From positions 28,620,894-28,684,893 of the forward strand of contig CM020618.1 in assembly GCA_009829735.1 (NCBI GenBank): 64,000 nucleotides of DNA, read 5' to 3'. The translations under genes were made by a program, and so were the position numbers. Shown here in pieces: positions 46,648 to 59,500 of this stretch. The DNA comes from Pyropia yezoensis (Eukaryota > Rhodophyta > Bangiophyceae > Bangiales > Bangiaceae). Under the pieces are notes generated by a model. That model saw only the letters and a program-made list of their open reading frames with translations, did not search any database and had not been told where the DNA came from. Position 1 is the stretch's first letter. Every line of letters starts with the position of its first letter.

Positions 46648-47139
46648 GTCCAACGACCACCGCGTCGACTTTGCAACGCTTTGGGAGCAGACGGCGCGTG
46701 AGGGCCTGCCGCAGTGGGCGCGACACAACGAGGCAACCGAGGACAACACCAGACGGCAAGAATCAGCAACGACTCCCGCTCGTTTTTTTTGTGCGCGTCT
46801 CCTTGTTCGGTCACTGTGTAAGTAGTCCTTGACATCAGATCCTTGGTGATTGAATGGTCCCTGTCATCCATTTCTGCCCTTATCTGGGCCATATCTCGGT
46901 CATTTCTGGGTGCGTGAGCTCTGCTGACACCAACAGTGCACACCACCCCATGGCCGCCGGTCGGCGCACCGCCCTCACCACGTTTCTAGACTGGCTGCCG
47001 TCTTAGATGTGCCCGCCGTCACCTAAGGCGCCTGATCCTGGCTTGAGCGTGACACCGTGGCCGTGTACCGCGGTCGACGCACCTCTGCTTCTTTTTCTGT
47101 CGTCGCCGCCTCTCTCATTTGACGGCCTCATCGCGAACC
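46648..47139. promoter_or_regulatory. Shared divergent promoter region (aminopeptidase / BiP)
   Basis: A 492-bp gap between the start codons of two secretory-pathway genes facing away from each other, so both promoters must be here. The sequence is less GC-rich than the genes. No perfect ER-stress element (CCAAT-N9-CCACG) was found on either strand by eye. Confidence 0.4.
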
Positions 47140-49502
47140 ATGATGTGGGGTGGGTCCGTGGCGCCTCGGCGCGTCCGCCCGCGCGGCGGCCGGTCTCTGC
47201 GGCGGATCGTCGCTGCCGCGGCCGTGGCCGCCACCGCTGCTCTGGCCGTGACTACGCTGGTGTCGCGCACCCGCGGTGATACTGAGGTGGACCTGGATGA
47301 GGAGGATAAGGGTCCCGTGATTGGCATTGACCTAGGAACCACCTACTCGTGCGTGGGGGTCGTGGAGAATGGGGAGGTGACCATTATTGCCAATGACCAG
47401 GGCAACCGCATCACCCCGTCCTACGTATCTTTTTCGGGTGACTCAACCGACCGTCTAATCGGGGATGCTGCGAAGAACCAGGCTCCGCTGAACCCGACCA
47501 ACACCGTCTTTGATGTCAAGCGATTCATTGGTCGCCGCTTTGACGAGCCGACCGTCGGGAAGGACCGCAAGATGCTGCCATACGCGATTGTGGACAAGGA
47601 CAACAAGCCACAGGTGGAGGTAGCGGTGAACGGGGCTACCAAGGTGTACACGCCTGAGGAGATTTCTGCCATGGTTTTGACCAAGCTGAAGAAGACTGCT
47701 GAGGACTACCTGGGCAAGCGCGTTAGTCGCGCTGTCATCACTGTACCTGCCTATTTCAGCGATGCGCAGCGTTCGGCCACCAAGGACGCGGGTGTCATTG
47801 CCGGTCTGGACGTTCTCCGCATTATCAATGAGCCGACGGCGGCCGCACTCGCGTACGGCCTGGATAAGAAGGGCGAGAAGGTACGTACCAGTGTCCGCGT
47901 GCAAACAGCAGCAATGCTGTGGGAGCGATGGATGGGGCGTCGTTTGGTTGCGGGGGTGTGGGCAATGCGGACGAGCTCATGTGGCATTACATGCCCATTT
48001 GCTACAGCCTGCCTCGCGAATGTTCGTCAGGGAGGATGTCACACGGCCATTATTTTTGCTGCTGCTGTGCGTTCTGGGCCTGCTCGTGTGTACTCAATGC
48101 TGACACGCCTTTGTGTGGTCGGATCTCAGAGCGCGTTTCTCTTGTCCGATGGCATGGCTGTGTGGGTTGTGTTGATTGATCGCTTGTCTGGGTGGTCGCA
48201 TCCTTGTTTGCCCTTGCGCAGAACATCCTGGTGTTTGATCTTGGCGGCGGTACATTCGATGTTACGCTGTTGACAATTGACAATGGTGTCTTCGAGGTGC
48301 TGGCCACCAGCGGTGACACCCATCTCGGTGGTGAAGACTTTGACCAGCGCCTGATGGAGTTCTTTGCGAAGCTGTACAAGCGTAAGTACGACAAGGATGC
48401 CACTAAGGATAAGAAGGCAATGGGCAAGCTCCGTCGTGAGGCGGAGAAGGCCAAACGCCAGCTGTCAACCCAGACGCAAGTGCGTATTGAGATTGAGGCG
48501 CTGGTTGACGGCCAGGACCTGTCGGAGACTCTTACTCGTGCGCGCTTTGAGGAGCTCAACGCCGACCTTTTCAAGAAGACCTTGAAGCCCGTCGCCAAGG
48601 TGCTGAAGGACGCAGGCCTGTCCACTAAGGAGGTGGACGAGATCGTCATGGTCGGTGGCTCCACCCGCATCCCCAAGGTGCAGGCTTTGGTGAAGGAGTT
48701 CTTTGGCGGGAAGGAGCTGCACTTGGACATCAACCCCGATGAGGCCATTGCGTACGGCGCGACTGTTCAGGCGGCGGTGCTTTCAGGCGACACGAGCATG
48801 AAGACGCCAGTTCTGCTTGATGTGACGCCGTTGTCCATGGGCATTGAGACGATTGGCGGCGTCATGAGCGTGCTGGTGAAGCGCAACACGGTTATTCCCA
48901 CGAAGCGCACGCAGACGTACACGACCACGTCCAACAACCAGCACACACTTGCCGTGGTGGTCTACGAGGGTGAGCGCAAGCTTGTCAAGGACTGTCACCT
49001 GTTGGGCAAGTTCGACCTTACGGGCATCCCGCCTGCGCCCAAGGGCGTCCCCGAGATTGAGGTTACCTTTGAGATTGACGAGAATGGTATCCTGACGGTC
49101 ACTGCGTTTGAGAAGTCATCCAAGAAGAAGGAGACCATCACGATCGAGGACAGTACCGGGAAGCTTACGGAAGAGCAGATCAAGAAGATGGTGAAGGAGG
49201 CTGACTCGTTCGCCGATGAGGATGCTGAGGTGTCCAAGAAGCTTAGCGCCAAGACCGACCTCGACAACTACCTGTCGGGGCTGCGCGTGCAGCTGACCAG
49301 CACCTACAAGGACAAGCTTAGCCGCGTGGACTCGAGGAACATCAAGGAGGCGGTGGATGAGGCCGACTCGTGGCTGTCTGGCCTGAACATCGAGGAGGTG
49401 GACATTGACGACATCAAGATGCACAAGCGCGAGGTCGAGGATGTGGCTGGGCCTGTCTTCACCAAACTCTACGCTTCCGGGATGGACAAAGAGGAGCTCT
49501 AG
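47140..49502 (+). CDS. BIP: ER HSP70 chaperone BiP, two exons
   Basis: Exons 47140-47880 and 48222-49502 with a 341-nt GT-AG intron (GTACGT...TGCGCAG) rejoin at GEK+[14 protein letters not shown]; 673 residues. A hydrophobic signal segment covers about residues 23-42. The ATPase domain begins [15 protein letters not shown], with [13 protein letters not shown] and later [11 protein letters not shown]. The substrate domain includes [21 protein letters not shown] and [18 protein letters not shown]. The C-terminus is KEEL, a variant of the ER-retrieval signal, which with the signal sequence places the protein in the ER lumen. It binds unfolded secretory proteins in an ATP cycle with J-protein partners. 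Codon use is less extreme in GC than in neighbours, as is common for highly expressed genes. An unspliced read would hit a stop at 48273. Confidence 0.97.
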
Positions 49503-49904
49503 GCGCGTCTCTGGGAGACGAAAATGGAAAAAGAACGTGCGTATTTTTGATTGACTGACCGGTACCGTTTCTGCGCACGCACTTGCTGGTATGCGCCCAG
49601 CCACAAGTGCCATGCACTTTGCCATTAGGCAGCCCGCCCCATGGCGCGTCCCTCATACGTCCGCGCAATCCTGAGCAGGCTCCAGAGGTTGGCTCGTCGC
49701 GAAGACACCAAGTCAGCCCAAGCTGCCCAACGCCCCGCAAACGCCCCCAATCTCCGCTCGGCGCCGGGCACCCACATGGTCCTGACAACCCGTCGCCCCT
49801 AAACCAGACAAGATAGAACCGCCGCGCGCAATCGCGTGGGAACAGCACAGCCAGGCGCGCACACTCCCCCACCGAGAAAGAAAATGCCGACCACGTGCGT
49901 CCGT
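49503..49904. other. Convergent intergenic region
   Basis: 402 bp between the 3' ends of BiP and the mitochondrial carrier gene. No RNA gene, repeat or further coding feature is evident. Confidence 0.4.
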
Positions 49905-51416
49905 TCATGCCGATGTTGCCGCGTATTTGCCAGAGGGAACGCCCAGCGACCGCTTGAGTGCGTCGTACACCGTAAAGCTCACGGCAATGCCCGGAGCGGT
50001 TTTGAAAAAGGTCAGCGACAGCCCGCGGTAGAGCCCGCGAAAGCCCTCCTCCCGAACAATCACCGTGATGGCCTTGGTGATGGACAACCGCCGCCGCACC
50101 GTCGGTGTAGCGACGCGACCCCGGAGGCTCGCCACCACGGTGGAGGGCAACGAGGCCGTCCCTGTCGCTCCCGTGGGCGCGGTCGTAGCGGTAGCAGCGG
50201 CAGCGGAGACCCCGCCTCCCGCGGCCGAGCCAGGCACAGGCGTATGTAGCGGCACCGCGAAAAACTCCCGCTGCGTCCCCCGCAGCAGGTCTGAAGCCTG
50301 CTCCCGCCGGCGCACTACATCCAGTGGGTAGGTGAGTGTCTGGGCGGCGAGGCCCGCCGATGCGCCGCAGGCGAGCGACGTCAATACAGGGTGAGTGGCA
50401 ACAAAGCCCGCATCGTCAGCGTGGCCCTTGAGCACTCCGTACATGAAAAAGTTAGTCCCAGCGTACGGTACCACACCAGCAAGCGTCGGGTAGAGGCCAC
50501 GGTAGAGGCCGACGAGTCCATCCTTGGTCACCACCCGCCGGAGAGTGCCAAAGATGCCGTGCGGCGGGGCCGCGGCCGAGGACGCGGCAGGTCTGACCCC
50601 CGCAGGAACGGCCGACGACACGGCCGATGCGGTCGCGGCGGCCAGCCCTGCCCCTCCTGGCCCAGTCCTGAGGGCCATACGCGTGCGCGCCAGGTCCAGA
50701 GGGTACGTCATAAAGACGGCGGTGGTGCCGGCGGCGGCGCCCGCAAGAAAGCGCTTCAGCGGCGACCGCGAGTCGGGCCCAAACATGTAAATGGAGAGCG
50801 CCGCGTTGTACGTTTCAAACGCGGTGTACTGAACCGCCGCGTAGGGGAAAATGCGCGCGACCATGGCGCCATTGCCGCGAAACAGGCCCGCTGGTCCGTC
50901 CGACTTAGTAATATGGGTGAGGCACGACAGGATGGATGGGTAGGGAGTGCCGCTGGCGGAAATGCGGGAGAGCGCGTGGAGGGAGGACGTCTGCATGAGC
51001 ACCTTGACCCGGTCGAGCGGCGCCACCGATGTCTTGGCAATGGCGCCGGCGAGGCCGCCCGCGGTGAAGGAGCGGAGCCAGGCGGAAAAGGGGGAGATGT
51101 CCGCCGCGGGCGGGGGGGGGGATTGCCGGTCAGTCCGAGCCTCTGCGGAGGAGGCCACCGCGGAGCCCTCCATGGCAGCAGAGCCTGATGAGGGGGGTGA
51201 GGGGGGGAGCGCCGCCCGCGCCGCAGCTGTCGGAGCGGGAAGAGTCACCGCGGGTGGCGACGGCAGCAACGGAGAGGGAGGATGCGCGCCAGGTGACACG
51301 GGCGGGGGGGGAAGCCTTTGCCTGGCGAGCGGTCCTCCACCAGCGGGTAGTTGTAAGGCCGCAGCGGACCCTTCCGGTTGCCTTCCGGGACCCGTTGGCT
51401 CGACAGGCGGCGTCAT
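49905..51416 (-). CDS. Mitochondrial carrier, CoA/adenine-nucleotide branch (SLC25A42/Leu5-like)
   Basis: A 503-residue single-exon protein with three carrier repeats. Signature motifs are PLDRVKVLMQ (repeat 1), PLDLARTRMA (repeat 2) and PLDVVRRREQ (repeat 3), each followed by a DG/EG..GLYRG-type segment such as SDGPAGLFRGNGAMVARI and DGLVGLYRGLYPTLAGVVPY. The GNGAMVARIFPYAAVQYTAFE stretch is typical of carriers for coenzyme A and related adenine nucleotides. It should sit in the inner mitochondrial membrane and import the cofactor. About 120 Pro/Ala/Ser-rich residues precede repeat 1, and repeats 2 and 3 have Ala- and Thr-rich inserts. The chain is longer than the usual 300 to 350 residues for this reason. 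The start is the first ATG; further upstream only a TTG is in frame. Confidence 0.9.
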   Translation of the reverse strand: MTPPVEPTGPGRQPEGSAAALQLPAGGGPLARQRLPPPPVSPGAHPPSPLLPSPPAVTLPAPTAAARAALPPSPPSSGSAAMEGSAVASSAEARTDRQSPPPPAADISPFSAWLRSFTAGGLAGAIAKTSVAPLDRVKVLMQTSSLHALSRISASGTPYPSILSCLTHITKSDGPAGLFRGNGAMVARIFPYAAVQYTAFETYNAALSIYMFGPDSRSPLKRFLAGAAAGTTAVFMTYPLDLARTRMALRTGPGGAGLAAATASAVSSAVPAGVRPAASSAAAPPHGIFGTLRRVVTKDGLVGLYRGLYPTLAGVVPYAGTNFFMYGVLKGHADDAGFVATHPVLTSLACGASAGLAAQTLTYPLDVVRRREQASDLLRGTQREFFAVPLHTPVPGSAAGGGVSAAAATATTAPTGATGTASLPSTVVASLRGRVATPTVRRRLSITKAITVIVREEGFRGLYRGLSLTFFKTAPGIAVSFTVYDALKRSLGVPSGKYAATSA

Positions 51417-52716
51417 AGTAGTGCCCAAGAGAGAGTGGGAACGCTGGGCGCTACCACGCTTCGGGATGCCCGTCCGCGCCCTACGACATGGACGCCCTGC
51501 AAGTCCGCGGGCACGCCACCTCGGTCTGTGTGTCGGAAAAAGGCCTGTGAGGACGGACCAATCGGGAGCCGCCGCGGGCGTCGAGCGGGGCGAAACTGGC
51601 CACGTGTGGAATTCTGGACGGGATGCACCGTCGAGCCGTGAAAGTTGAGCCGACTGAGTCTCAGCTGGCCTGAGCGTGGAAGCTGGCCAGACGCCGTGTG
51701 AGAAGGAGGCCTAACGCCGCCTCGACAGCTGCCGCACCTGCGCAGGGGCATCATTAAACTGGTACGCACGTCGTGCGATCTGCGGTGTTGCTTGAGCGCT
51801 ATGCTCGGAGAGGGGGGGGGGGGGGGAAGGTCGATAATCGTGAGCGGCCCTGTTGGGTCATCAGACCACCGTGGTGTTTGTTCCTCGTACGCTCGCTGGG
51901 AAGCGGGACGCCTCAGACCAGGAGAGGGCCTAGAGGAAGTGTCCGACCTACTGGATGCTGCGGCTACGCACCGTCAAGGACGGGCGCGGACGGGACAGTC
52001 CGCGTGACCGCATCGACGACCTTGCGGGAAAGGCAATAGTGGTACAGGGAAGCACGGTACCGCGTAGGTGGCCAGGGACCAAGAGCACACACCAGACGGG
52101 GGGGGCGACGGGGGAGGGGGACAGGGACGTACCGCTAGTCCACACGCACGGTGGTGCATCTGCTTCGAAGCTTTCCTCGCCAACGGCCACAGCCGCGGGA
52201 GTGGGGCACGCACGGAATAACCAACGGGAGCAAAAGGGGCAGCAAAACAACACACTGTCTATATACACATCGACCGCGACAAAAAAAAGAGCGCTGCCCA
52301 CTCTCACAGCAGGAGAAGGGAGGAGCTGGCCGCGCACGGGGGAGACAAGCAATCCCGGACCGCCTGTGGCAGGATAGGGGGGGGAAGGGGAAGGGATGGC
52401 ACAGTATCGTGCCGGTGGTGACAAGAGGGGGCGCACGCAAACCAGCACACCTCACCGAGAAAATCAGCACGACGGCGGGTCAGCATTGCGCCGCGTGTGG
52501 GGGCTGCCTGGCGTCGCCGGTGGCAGGCACCACCCAAACAAGCTCCCCAACAGTGAGTGAAACCCGTCAGACGGCCCGGCGGTGCGCTCCTCAATCCCTC
52601 CCACCGACCAAAATAGACCATTCAGCAGAGCACCCCGCCACACTGGGGTCCCAAAACCAAGGCCGCAACTCCACCCCACTTCACCGGCCCAACCAGCACG
52701 GATTCCTCTGCGGCTC
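51417..52716. other. Intergenic region
   Basis: 1.3 kb between the carrier start and the alpha-galactosidase stop, both on the - strand, so it holds the carrier promoter. It includes a 15-G run at 51812-51826. Open frames here lack recognisable domains. Confidence 0.4.
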
Positions 52717-55700
52717 CTACACATCAGCCACTGCCGCCGGCACCGCCGCGACCGCCGCCGACACAGATGGCAACGGCAGGCGGGTCAGCTGGAAGAGAAC
52801 CGCGTCATGGTCAAACTCAAAGCGCAGAGGCAGCCCTGCGCGCATCAGCGTCGAGCCACGGGCAACGACGCGGGGCATGCCCGACGACGGGTCGGTGAAC
52901 TGGTAAACGGACGGCCCCGTGCCGCTCTTGATCTGACCCGTCTCCAGGTCCCGCACCTTGTCCCCGCCGACAACCTCTTCCACCAGGTATCGCGCCTCGG
53001 GGGAGAGGCCGCGCAAGCACAGGCGGGGGGTGGCCGCACCAACCTCCCGTGTCAGGGTCACCACCGTCACCAGAGCGGCCGCCTGGTCGGGAGACACGAA
53101 CATCCACGCCGACGCGCCGGTGCTATCCTCGCCACGCGCAAACGGGGACCACAGACGGTACAGGTCGCCATGCATGATGATTGGGGAGAGGCGCTTGGCC
53201 AGGCGGTTGTAGCGCACCATGTCCGCCGCCTCTGCCTCTGACATGGTGCGGACGTCCTGCTCCAACCCGTAGACCCCAAACATCGCCACCGCCGCGCGAG
53301 TCTTGAACGACACAGCGCGGAGCGTCTGGTGATTGGGGCTCGCCGACACATGGCACGCCATGGCGGACGGGGGGTAAGCAAAAGAAGTGCCCCACTGGAT
53401 GCGCGCTCGCGACGCCGCGTCTGTATTGTCGCTCGTCCACACCTGGGGAGAGTACGCGAGAATGCCACAGTCAAAGCGGCCGCCGCCGCCCGCACAGCCC
53501 TCAATGAGCACCTCAGGATGCGCGGCCGTCAGCCGCGACAGGAGCGAGTAGACGCCGCAAATGTAGCGGTGCGCGACGGTTCCCTGCTCCACCGGCAGCA
53601 GCGCGACTGAGTAGGCAGGCGCCAGCCACCGGTTGAAGTCCCACTTCACATAGCTGATGCCAGAGCCAAACAGCACGGTCAGACGGTCAAAGACGTAGTC
53701 ACGGACTTCAGCCCTGGAAAAGTCGAGCACCAACTGGTTGCGCGCCATCACGGTGGCCGACCGGCCGGGGACTTGCAGCACCCAGTCTGGGTGCACGCGG
53801 AAGAGCTCGCTGATGGGGTTTACCCCCTCTGGCTCGATCCACAGGCCCAGCTTCATGCCCACCGCACGCATGTCTGCCGCAAGCCCGGCGATGCCTTTCG
53901 GAAGCTGTCGGGGCAAGGGGGAGGAGGGGGTAGAGGGGTAAGAGCCAAGCGTCGCGGAGGAGAGTAGCCGAATGGTGTCGGCAGAGAGGCAGGCGGGTTG
54001 CGATGTGGACAAGCGCGGCATCGAGGCACGCCGGTGGACGGGGCCAGAGCGGGAAATACACAGGACCGCAGGCACGGCAGACAATACCAATGTACAGCCG
54101 AAAAAAAAACACCGAAACACAGCCAGTCACAATGCAGCGACGAAGCGTCGACAGAGCACGTCAATGCAGAGAGGACAACCAGAGCAAGCGGGGCACAGAA
54201 AGCATGGACGCCAACAAGAGGGGGTAATCGAAGTGGCGTCCCGCCCATGCCGGGAGAGCAACAGATATGCACAAGACGCGACACAAGAGAAGAGACAATG
54301 ACGGCAGGCGCAGCACAGTAAGTTAGCTCACAGTCTATGCACAGCCTGTCAGAACATTCTGAAGAGTCCCATCCACAAGCAACGCCGACGGTCGCACACC
54401 CAATAGACCCACAAGCCAGGGAGCGTACCTTTGCCTTGTTGGGGAACCAATCCCCCAGCCCCGCGTTGGCACTGGACCGGCCCACAGCCGAAAACCACCC
54501 ATCATCCAGCACGACCGTGTCAACGCCCAGCGGCACCGCCGCACGAGCAATGTCCATGACGCCCTCGTGGGAAACTGCAAAGTAGTTTGCCTCCCACGTG
54601 TTGAGGAGCAGCGGCCGGGGAGCGTTCCGCCAGCGCCGGGGCATCAATCGGTCCCGAATGAGGCGGTGGAGGCGGCGGGAGGCAGTGCCCATCCCGGCAG
54701 CCGACGCAGTCAGAAGGACCTCAGGGGAAGCAAAGAGGCCACCTCGGGGGAGCGTCCACCGGAAACCGTCGGGGTGGATGCCCATAGACACCCGCAGTCG
54801 CCCCTGCTCATTGACCTCGGCGCTGGCCTCAAAGTTGCCGGAGTAGACCAGCATCATGGCCATCACATCACCCGACTCTTCCTGCGGCTCCCCCCCGGAT
54901 GAAACCGCCAGGAAGGGGTTGTGCTGATGTGACGAGCCGCCGCGGGTGGAACCAAAGCTAGAGGTGCCTTGCACCAATTTGCGCACCAGTACCTGCCGCT
55001 CCCGCGCCCAGGTGCCCCCCAGGGAGGTCAAGTATCGTGACGGCGCCGCCTCCATATCCACTGTAGCTGACGCCAGCCGCTCCAGCACCACCGGCTGGGC
55101 GGTCCGGTTTCGCACCGTCGACCAGCGGGTGATAACGTCGTACGCATGCATGACGACATAGTGGAGCTCCACCATCAGCCCCGTGTCCGGATCTACCATC
55201 TCCAGGGTAAGCGTCGTGGCCTCGTCCGGCGAGTCCACGTACACGGCCGGCAGCGCCGCTCCCTCTGCGTCCTCCCGAGGCACCTTGCCCGCCGTCACCC
55301 GGTGGCTGACATACTCAAGAGACACAGACGAGGAGCCGTCGGCAAATAGGACGTCCACCGAGCCGGTCCGGTAGTCCCCCGTGCTGCACGAGCCAAACTC
55401 GTACAGCCGCGAGTTGGGGCCAGCCCGGTTGGGGTCCAGTGCCGCCCAATTGGTCGAAGAGAAGCGGTCGGCAGCGCGCGACTCGTGGAGGTACGACAAG
55501 GGGCCTGTCAGAGGCGGCAGCGCCCCCACACCAGGCACCGCAGCCGTCAGCGACTCGGCCGAACGGGCGGGCTGCGTCTCGACGGCCGCACCGTTCCGGG
55601 TAATTGCTTCGACGTCACCAGACGCCCCGAGTGCCAAGCTTCCCTGCAGGTCATCCACATTGGCAACGCTCTCCTGGGTGCTGCTCTTGGGCAGCGTGAG

Positions 55701-56570
55701 GTGAGAAAGGACAGACGAGAGCCCCTCAACCGAGCTCCTCCGGACCGCTGCGTCCCTTCTGCCGGCCCCAGGGGTGCCGGGCAGGGCCTCGCCGTCCAGT
55801 GCATCCAGGAAGCTCATGCCGTTCGGAGAGCAGTCCAGGCCACCGAACCCACCCACTGACGGCAGGGAGCCTGGCACCCCAGCAGCCGCCGCGCTGAGCG
55901 AGTCTGATGACCCAGACGAAGATACTCCCGACGCCGACGACGACGACGACGCAACAGTCACAGTGGCGGGGGGGAACGAAAAGGGAGCCGCCGTTGCTGC
56001 CGCCGCGGCAGCCGTAGCCGAGATCGGCCGGGCGCCGCCGCCATTGAACCGCGGCGGCCCCCCGCTGGGGGCACCGCCCACCGACGGGAACGGGCCAGGG
56101 GGGTCGAGGGCGGCGTGCCCGCCCGCCGTGGCGGGCGTCAACACCGGGGGCCGCCACTGGGCGTCCATGGGCTGGCCGACACTGGACGACGCGAGGAAGG
56201 TCAGGTCGTCGTCGGTACCCAGCGCCGGCCCGTAGTAGAGGTGCTCCACCGCTCGTGAGTCTGAAATGCGCATCACATACACCGTCGAGGCGGTCTGCAG
56301 GCGGAAGACGCGGGTGGATGGACAAAAGCTGACGCCCATGGCCGACGGGGCAGTCATCCCGCAGGCCGCCGCGGCCGCCAGCGTCGCGGCGGGGGTGGGG
56401 GTCGTCGACGCAGCGGCGGTGGCCGCCGCCGCGGCCGCGGAAGCCGCCGCCACCGACGCGGCCGACGGGCACGCAAGCGGGGTCACCATCGGGCCCACCG
56501 GCGGGTCCGCATTGGCGCAGAACGGGGACGCCATGGGAGACGGCGGCCGGTCGGCTGACACACAAGGCAT
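52717..56570 (-). CDS. GH36 alpha-galactosidase, two exons
   Basis: Exons 56570-54429 and 53904-52717 with a 524-nt GT-AG intron (GTACGC...CGACAG) rejoin at GDWFPNKAK+LPKGIAGLAADM, a conserved GH36 block; 1109 residues. The catalytic domain has LNTWEANYFAVSHEG, VVLDDGWF, KLGLWIEPEGVNP, the nucleophile in SYVKWDFNRW and the acid/base Asp in WTSDNTDA. The N-terminal beta-sandwich is recognisable (HLYYGPALG, STGDYRTGSVDVLFADGS, YVSHRVTAGK) but is split by about 240 Ser/Gly/Pro-rich residues, including RRSSVEGLSSVLSHLTL. The enzyme hydrolyses alpha-galactosides. In red algae the storage compound floridoside is an alpha-galactosyl glycerol, a likely substrate by inference. No clear signal peptide, so probably cytosolic. 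A second ATG at 56534 would shorten it by 12 residues. Confidence 0.93.
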
Positions 56571-59500
56571 TGTGCAGGAGGGTGGGGACGTGGCGGCAAA
56601 AAGAGGTAGGGGTCGGCGGGAAGGGAGGTTGATGACGCAACGGGACGGGGTTAAAGCGGGCTATTCGGCGCGTGGTGAAGCGGGGTTGGCGGGGGAGGAG
56701 TAGACAGCGGGTGGCGCGGGGGATCAGATGGCGCGACGGGGTGTCCACGGGCAGCCGCGGTGACAGCAGCGGCAGTGAGGATGGGGGTGGATAGGGGGGG
56801 GGGGGGGGGGACGGCGGTGGGACGATGGCGATGTGTGTTTTGTAGGATAGTCGCTGGCGCAACCCCCCCGTCTGCCCAAATACAGCGCGATTGCGGTGAG
56901 CAGAGGCGGGGGAGCGGTCACCGTCGGCTCTCCCACCACCACCTGCCTCCCCCCCCCCTCACCGCGGCCGCTGGCAGTGGGGGCCGTGGCCGCCAGCGCG
57001 ACAGCAGCCACCCCCGCCGGCCCGCCCGGCCGCCCACCAGCGCGCAGCAGACGAGGGGGGGGTGCTGGTCGCTGGGCCGGCCCGCCGAGCGCGCTACCGC
57101 CGCAGTGGGCGGGGTGGCGGCAGCACGCCCCCACGGGCCCTGTAAGAATCCTCGCTGGGACAAAACCCGGCAACGGGATGGCTGGTTGGCGGGTGAGAGG
57201 CGGCCGCGACGGGGATGGGGCAAAGGTTACGGGGGGGAGGGGGGGCAGGGTGGGAGGCGGATGCACGATGCGTCGGTCAAGGACACAGAGGATGATGGCG
57301 GGGGGCAAGCAAGGGGCGCGCCCGCTCCCTCGCCGACGGCCACAAATGGCGTTCAACGCCCCAGGGGTTTGCGGCTGTGGGGCGCGGGGTGGGGGGCCCC
57401 TCGGGGCGGGAGCTCCTCGTCTCTGGGGCTCTGGAACGGGGCCGCGGTGGCTATTCGGGCCGGGCGTCTCTCTAGAGATGCGCATAAGCGAGGGCCGAGT
57501 CGAAGGCTCCTGGGGAAGAAACAGGAACCAACACGGGCGGGGCGTACACTCGAGATGATGTGGGGTGGGTCCTCGCGCAAGAGCCATGTGAGCCTGACCG
57601 TTGACGGGCGCGTGCATCCGATGGCTCCTCCTCCCAGCTCTGTCCGAGTCGCCAAATCCCACTCTGGGCCCGACAGACAGCATGCGGGCATCGCACGGTG
57701 GCTGCAAAACCAGGCTTTGGAAAGGCGGCGGGCCATTTTCTTTCTGGCCGAATGACGCCCCCGCTGCCTCGTCCCCGCACGCCATGCAGTTGCTGCAGCG
57801 CAGCCGAGATGTAACCGAGTTGTGAACCACGGTGGTGCCTCGGGGGTTGACGCAGCCGGTCCGTGCGCACGCCTCCCCACCATCCACGTCACGACGACTG
57901 ATGGACGGTGCCGAGGCCGCGTTCGTTCGAGGACAGAGGGGCCAGAGAGGGGGGGGGAGCCCACCCCCCCTCAACCACGACGGTTGCTGGCTCCGAGTGC
58001 TCCCACCCCGAGCAGCGAGTGGATCATCATCCCCGCCTCGATCTGGGCGGAACCCTGTTTGTGGTCGTCGCGGGCCAAAACCCTACACCCCCTGCCCAGC
58101 CGGCGCCGTCACTCTCATGGGGTTGTTTAGGAACACACACCCCCCCGCTGCCGATGATCTCGGTGCGCCATCATCCACGATTAACGCGCCCCCGCGCGGT
58201 GCGGGCCGCGACGGTGTGCGTTGTGTTGTGACCCTACTTCCACGCCGAGGCGCGGCGCGACAGCACAGCGAGGGGGTGGAGGTGGTGGTGTGTGGTGGGC
58301 GGTTGCTACGGGAGGTGGTGGACGGGACGTGGAAGCTGGGAGAGCAGACGCCGAGTGCACAGTGCCCCCCCGAGCACCCTCAGAAACCTGTGGACGACGG
58401 TGGCTGTTGGAGGACCCCCTGCGGATCATCAGCTGCGCTTGGCCGTCCAAAGCACCCGGGTTGTGGTCCACAACGACAACCTCTGGCGGAGGGGCCCCCG
58501 TCCTCGGCGGGTCGACGAGATCGCCCCCCAGGCTGGCCCGGCCTTCTTTGCCAGGGGCCACGATGAGTAGTGGCGGGGGGGGCGCCCACAGGGGCGGGCA
58601 GCAAGACGCCCTTTGTCACCCCACATCATGGTGCGGAACGCGGCCACGATGCGCGGGCTGCGGCGCTGCCATCACTACGGCCGGCGCCTCGGCCCGCGCG
58701 GGGGTGCGCCTGACCCGTCTGCCCCGGCCGACGACGTGCACCAGAGGAGGGGGGGGGGGGGGTCTCTCCCCCATGGCCATGACTATCCACGCTGACCACA
58801 CGGCGGGTATCCCATCCACGCGCGCCACTTCCTTTCTTTCCTGTGACGCTTTCATCTGCACCCCCGGCGGCGGGTCAGACGGCGCCCGTGGTGGGGCGCC
58901 CCGCCGCTTGGCCGCGTGAGCACTGCGACGAGGGAAGGGGAGACGCGCTGGTGGCGACCGCAGCACAGCGCCCCCCCCCCTTCTCGTGCGCCGCCCACTG
59001 CTCCGCTCCTGGTAGGCAGCCTTGGCTCGGAAGGAAACAAAAAAATCGTCCTCTGCCGCGTTGGCAGCCAGAGGGGGTGTCCCGCGCTTGGCGTCGTGCC
59101 GCGGGATGTGGTGCGTCCAGTGACTGTGGTGGAGCCGGCACCCTGCGTGCCCCGCGAGTGGCGACTCCGACCCTCCCTTGACTTTTGCTCCGCGAGTCCC
59201 TGGGAAGGGCTGTTCGCCCGCCCGCACACGCTGCCTTCCCCACTTCCTCTTTGCGCACCTGCGCTGCTGGCTGGGTGCCCCTCGCGTGTGCAGACGCTGT
59301 CGCCGCTTTTGCCTCGGTGTGACCACCCCCGCCCACACAGGCGGCACGGGCGGCGGCCGCCGTCGCGCCCGATCACGGGGTTTGCAAGCCACGGCGGGGA
59401 AGCGGCCGGCCCAAGACGAGGCAGTGCAAGCGGTGCGGACCAAAGGGCGGCGGCGCCCGACCGGCCGGTCCTCCCGCCCGCCGGCCAGCCAATCCCCCAC

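Noticed and set aside
56842..56895. HIT-protein-like CVFCRIVAGATPPSAQ on +
   Set aside because: Only the first Cys-x-x-Cys-like block fits; no HxHxH catalytic motif is found downstream in any frame, so it is probably chance.
57472..58919. Overlapping frames with VVVCGGRLLREVVDGTWKLG, considered as a CS-type domain
   Set aside because: Matches do not extend beyond a few residues and would need several frameshifts.
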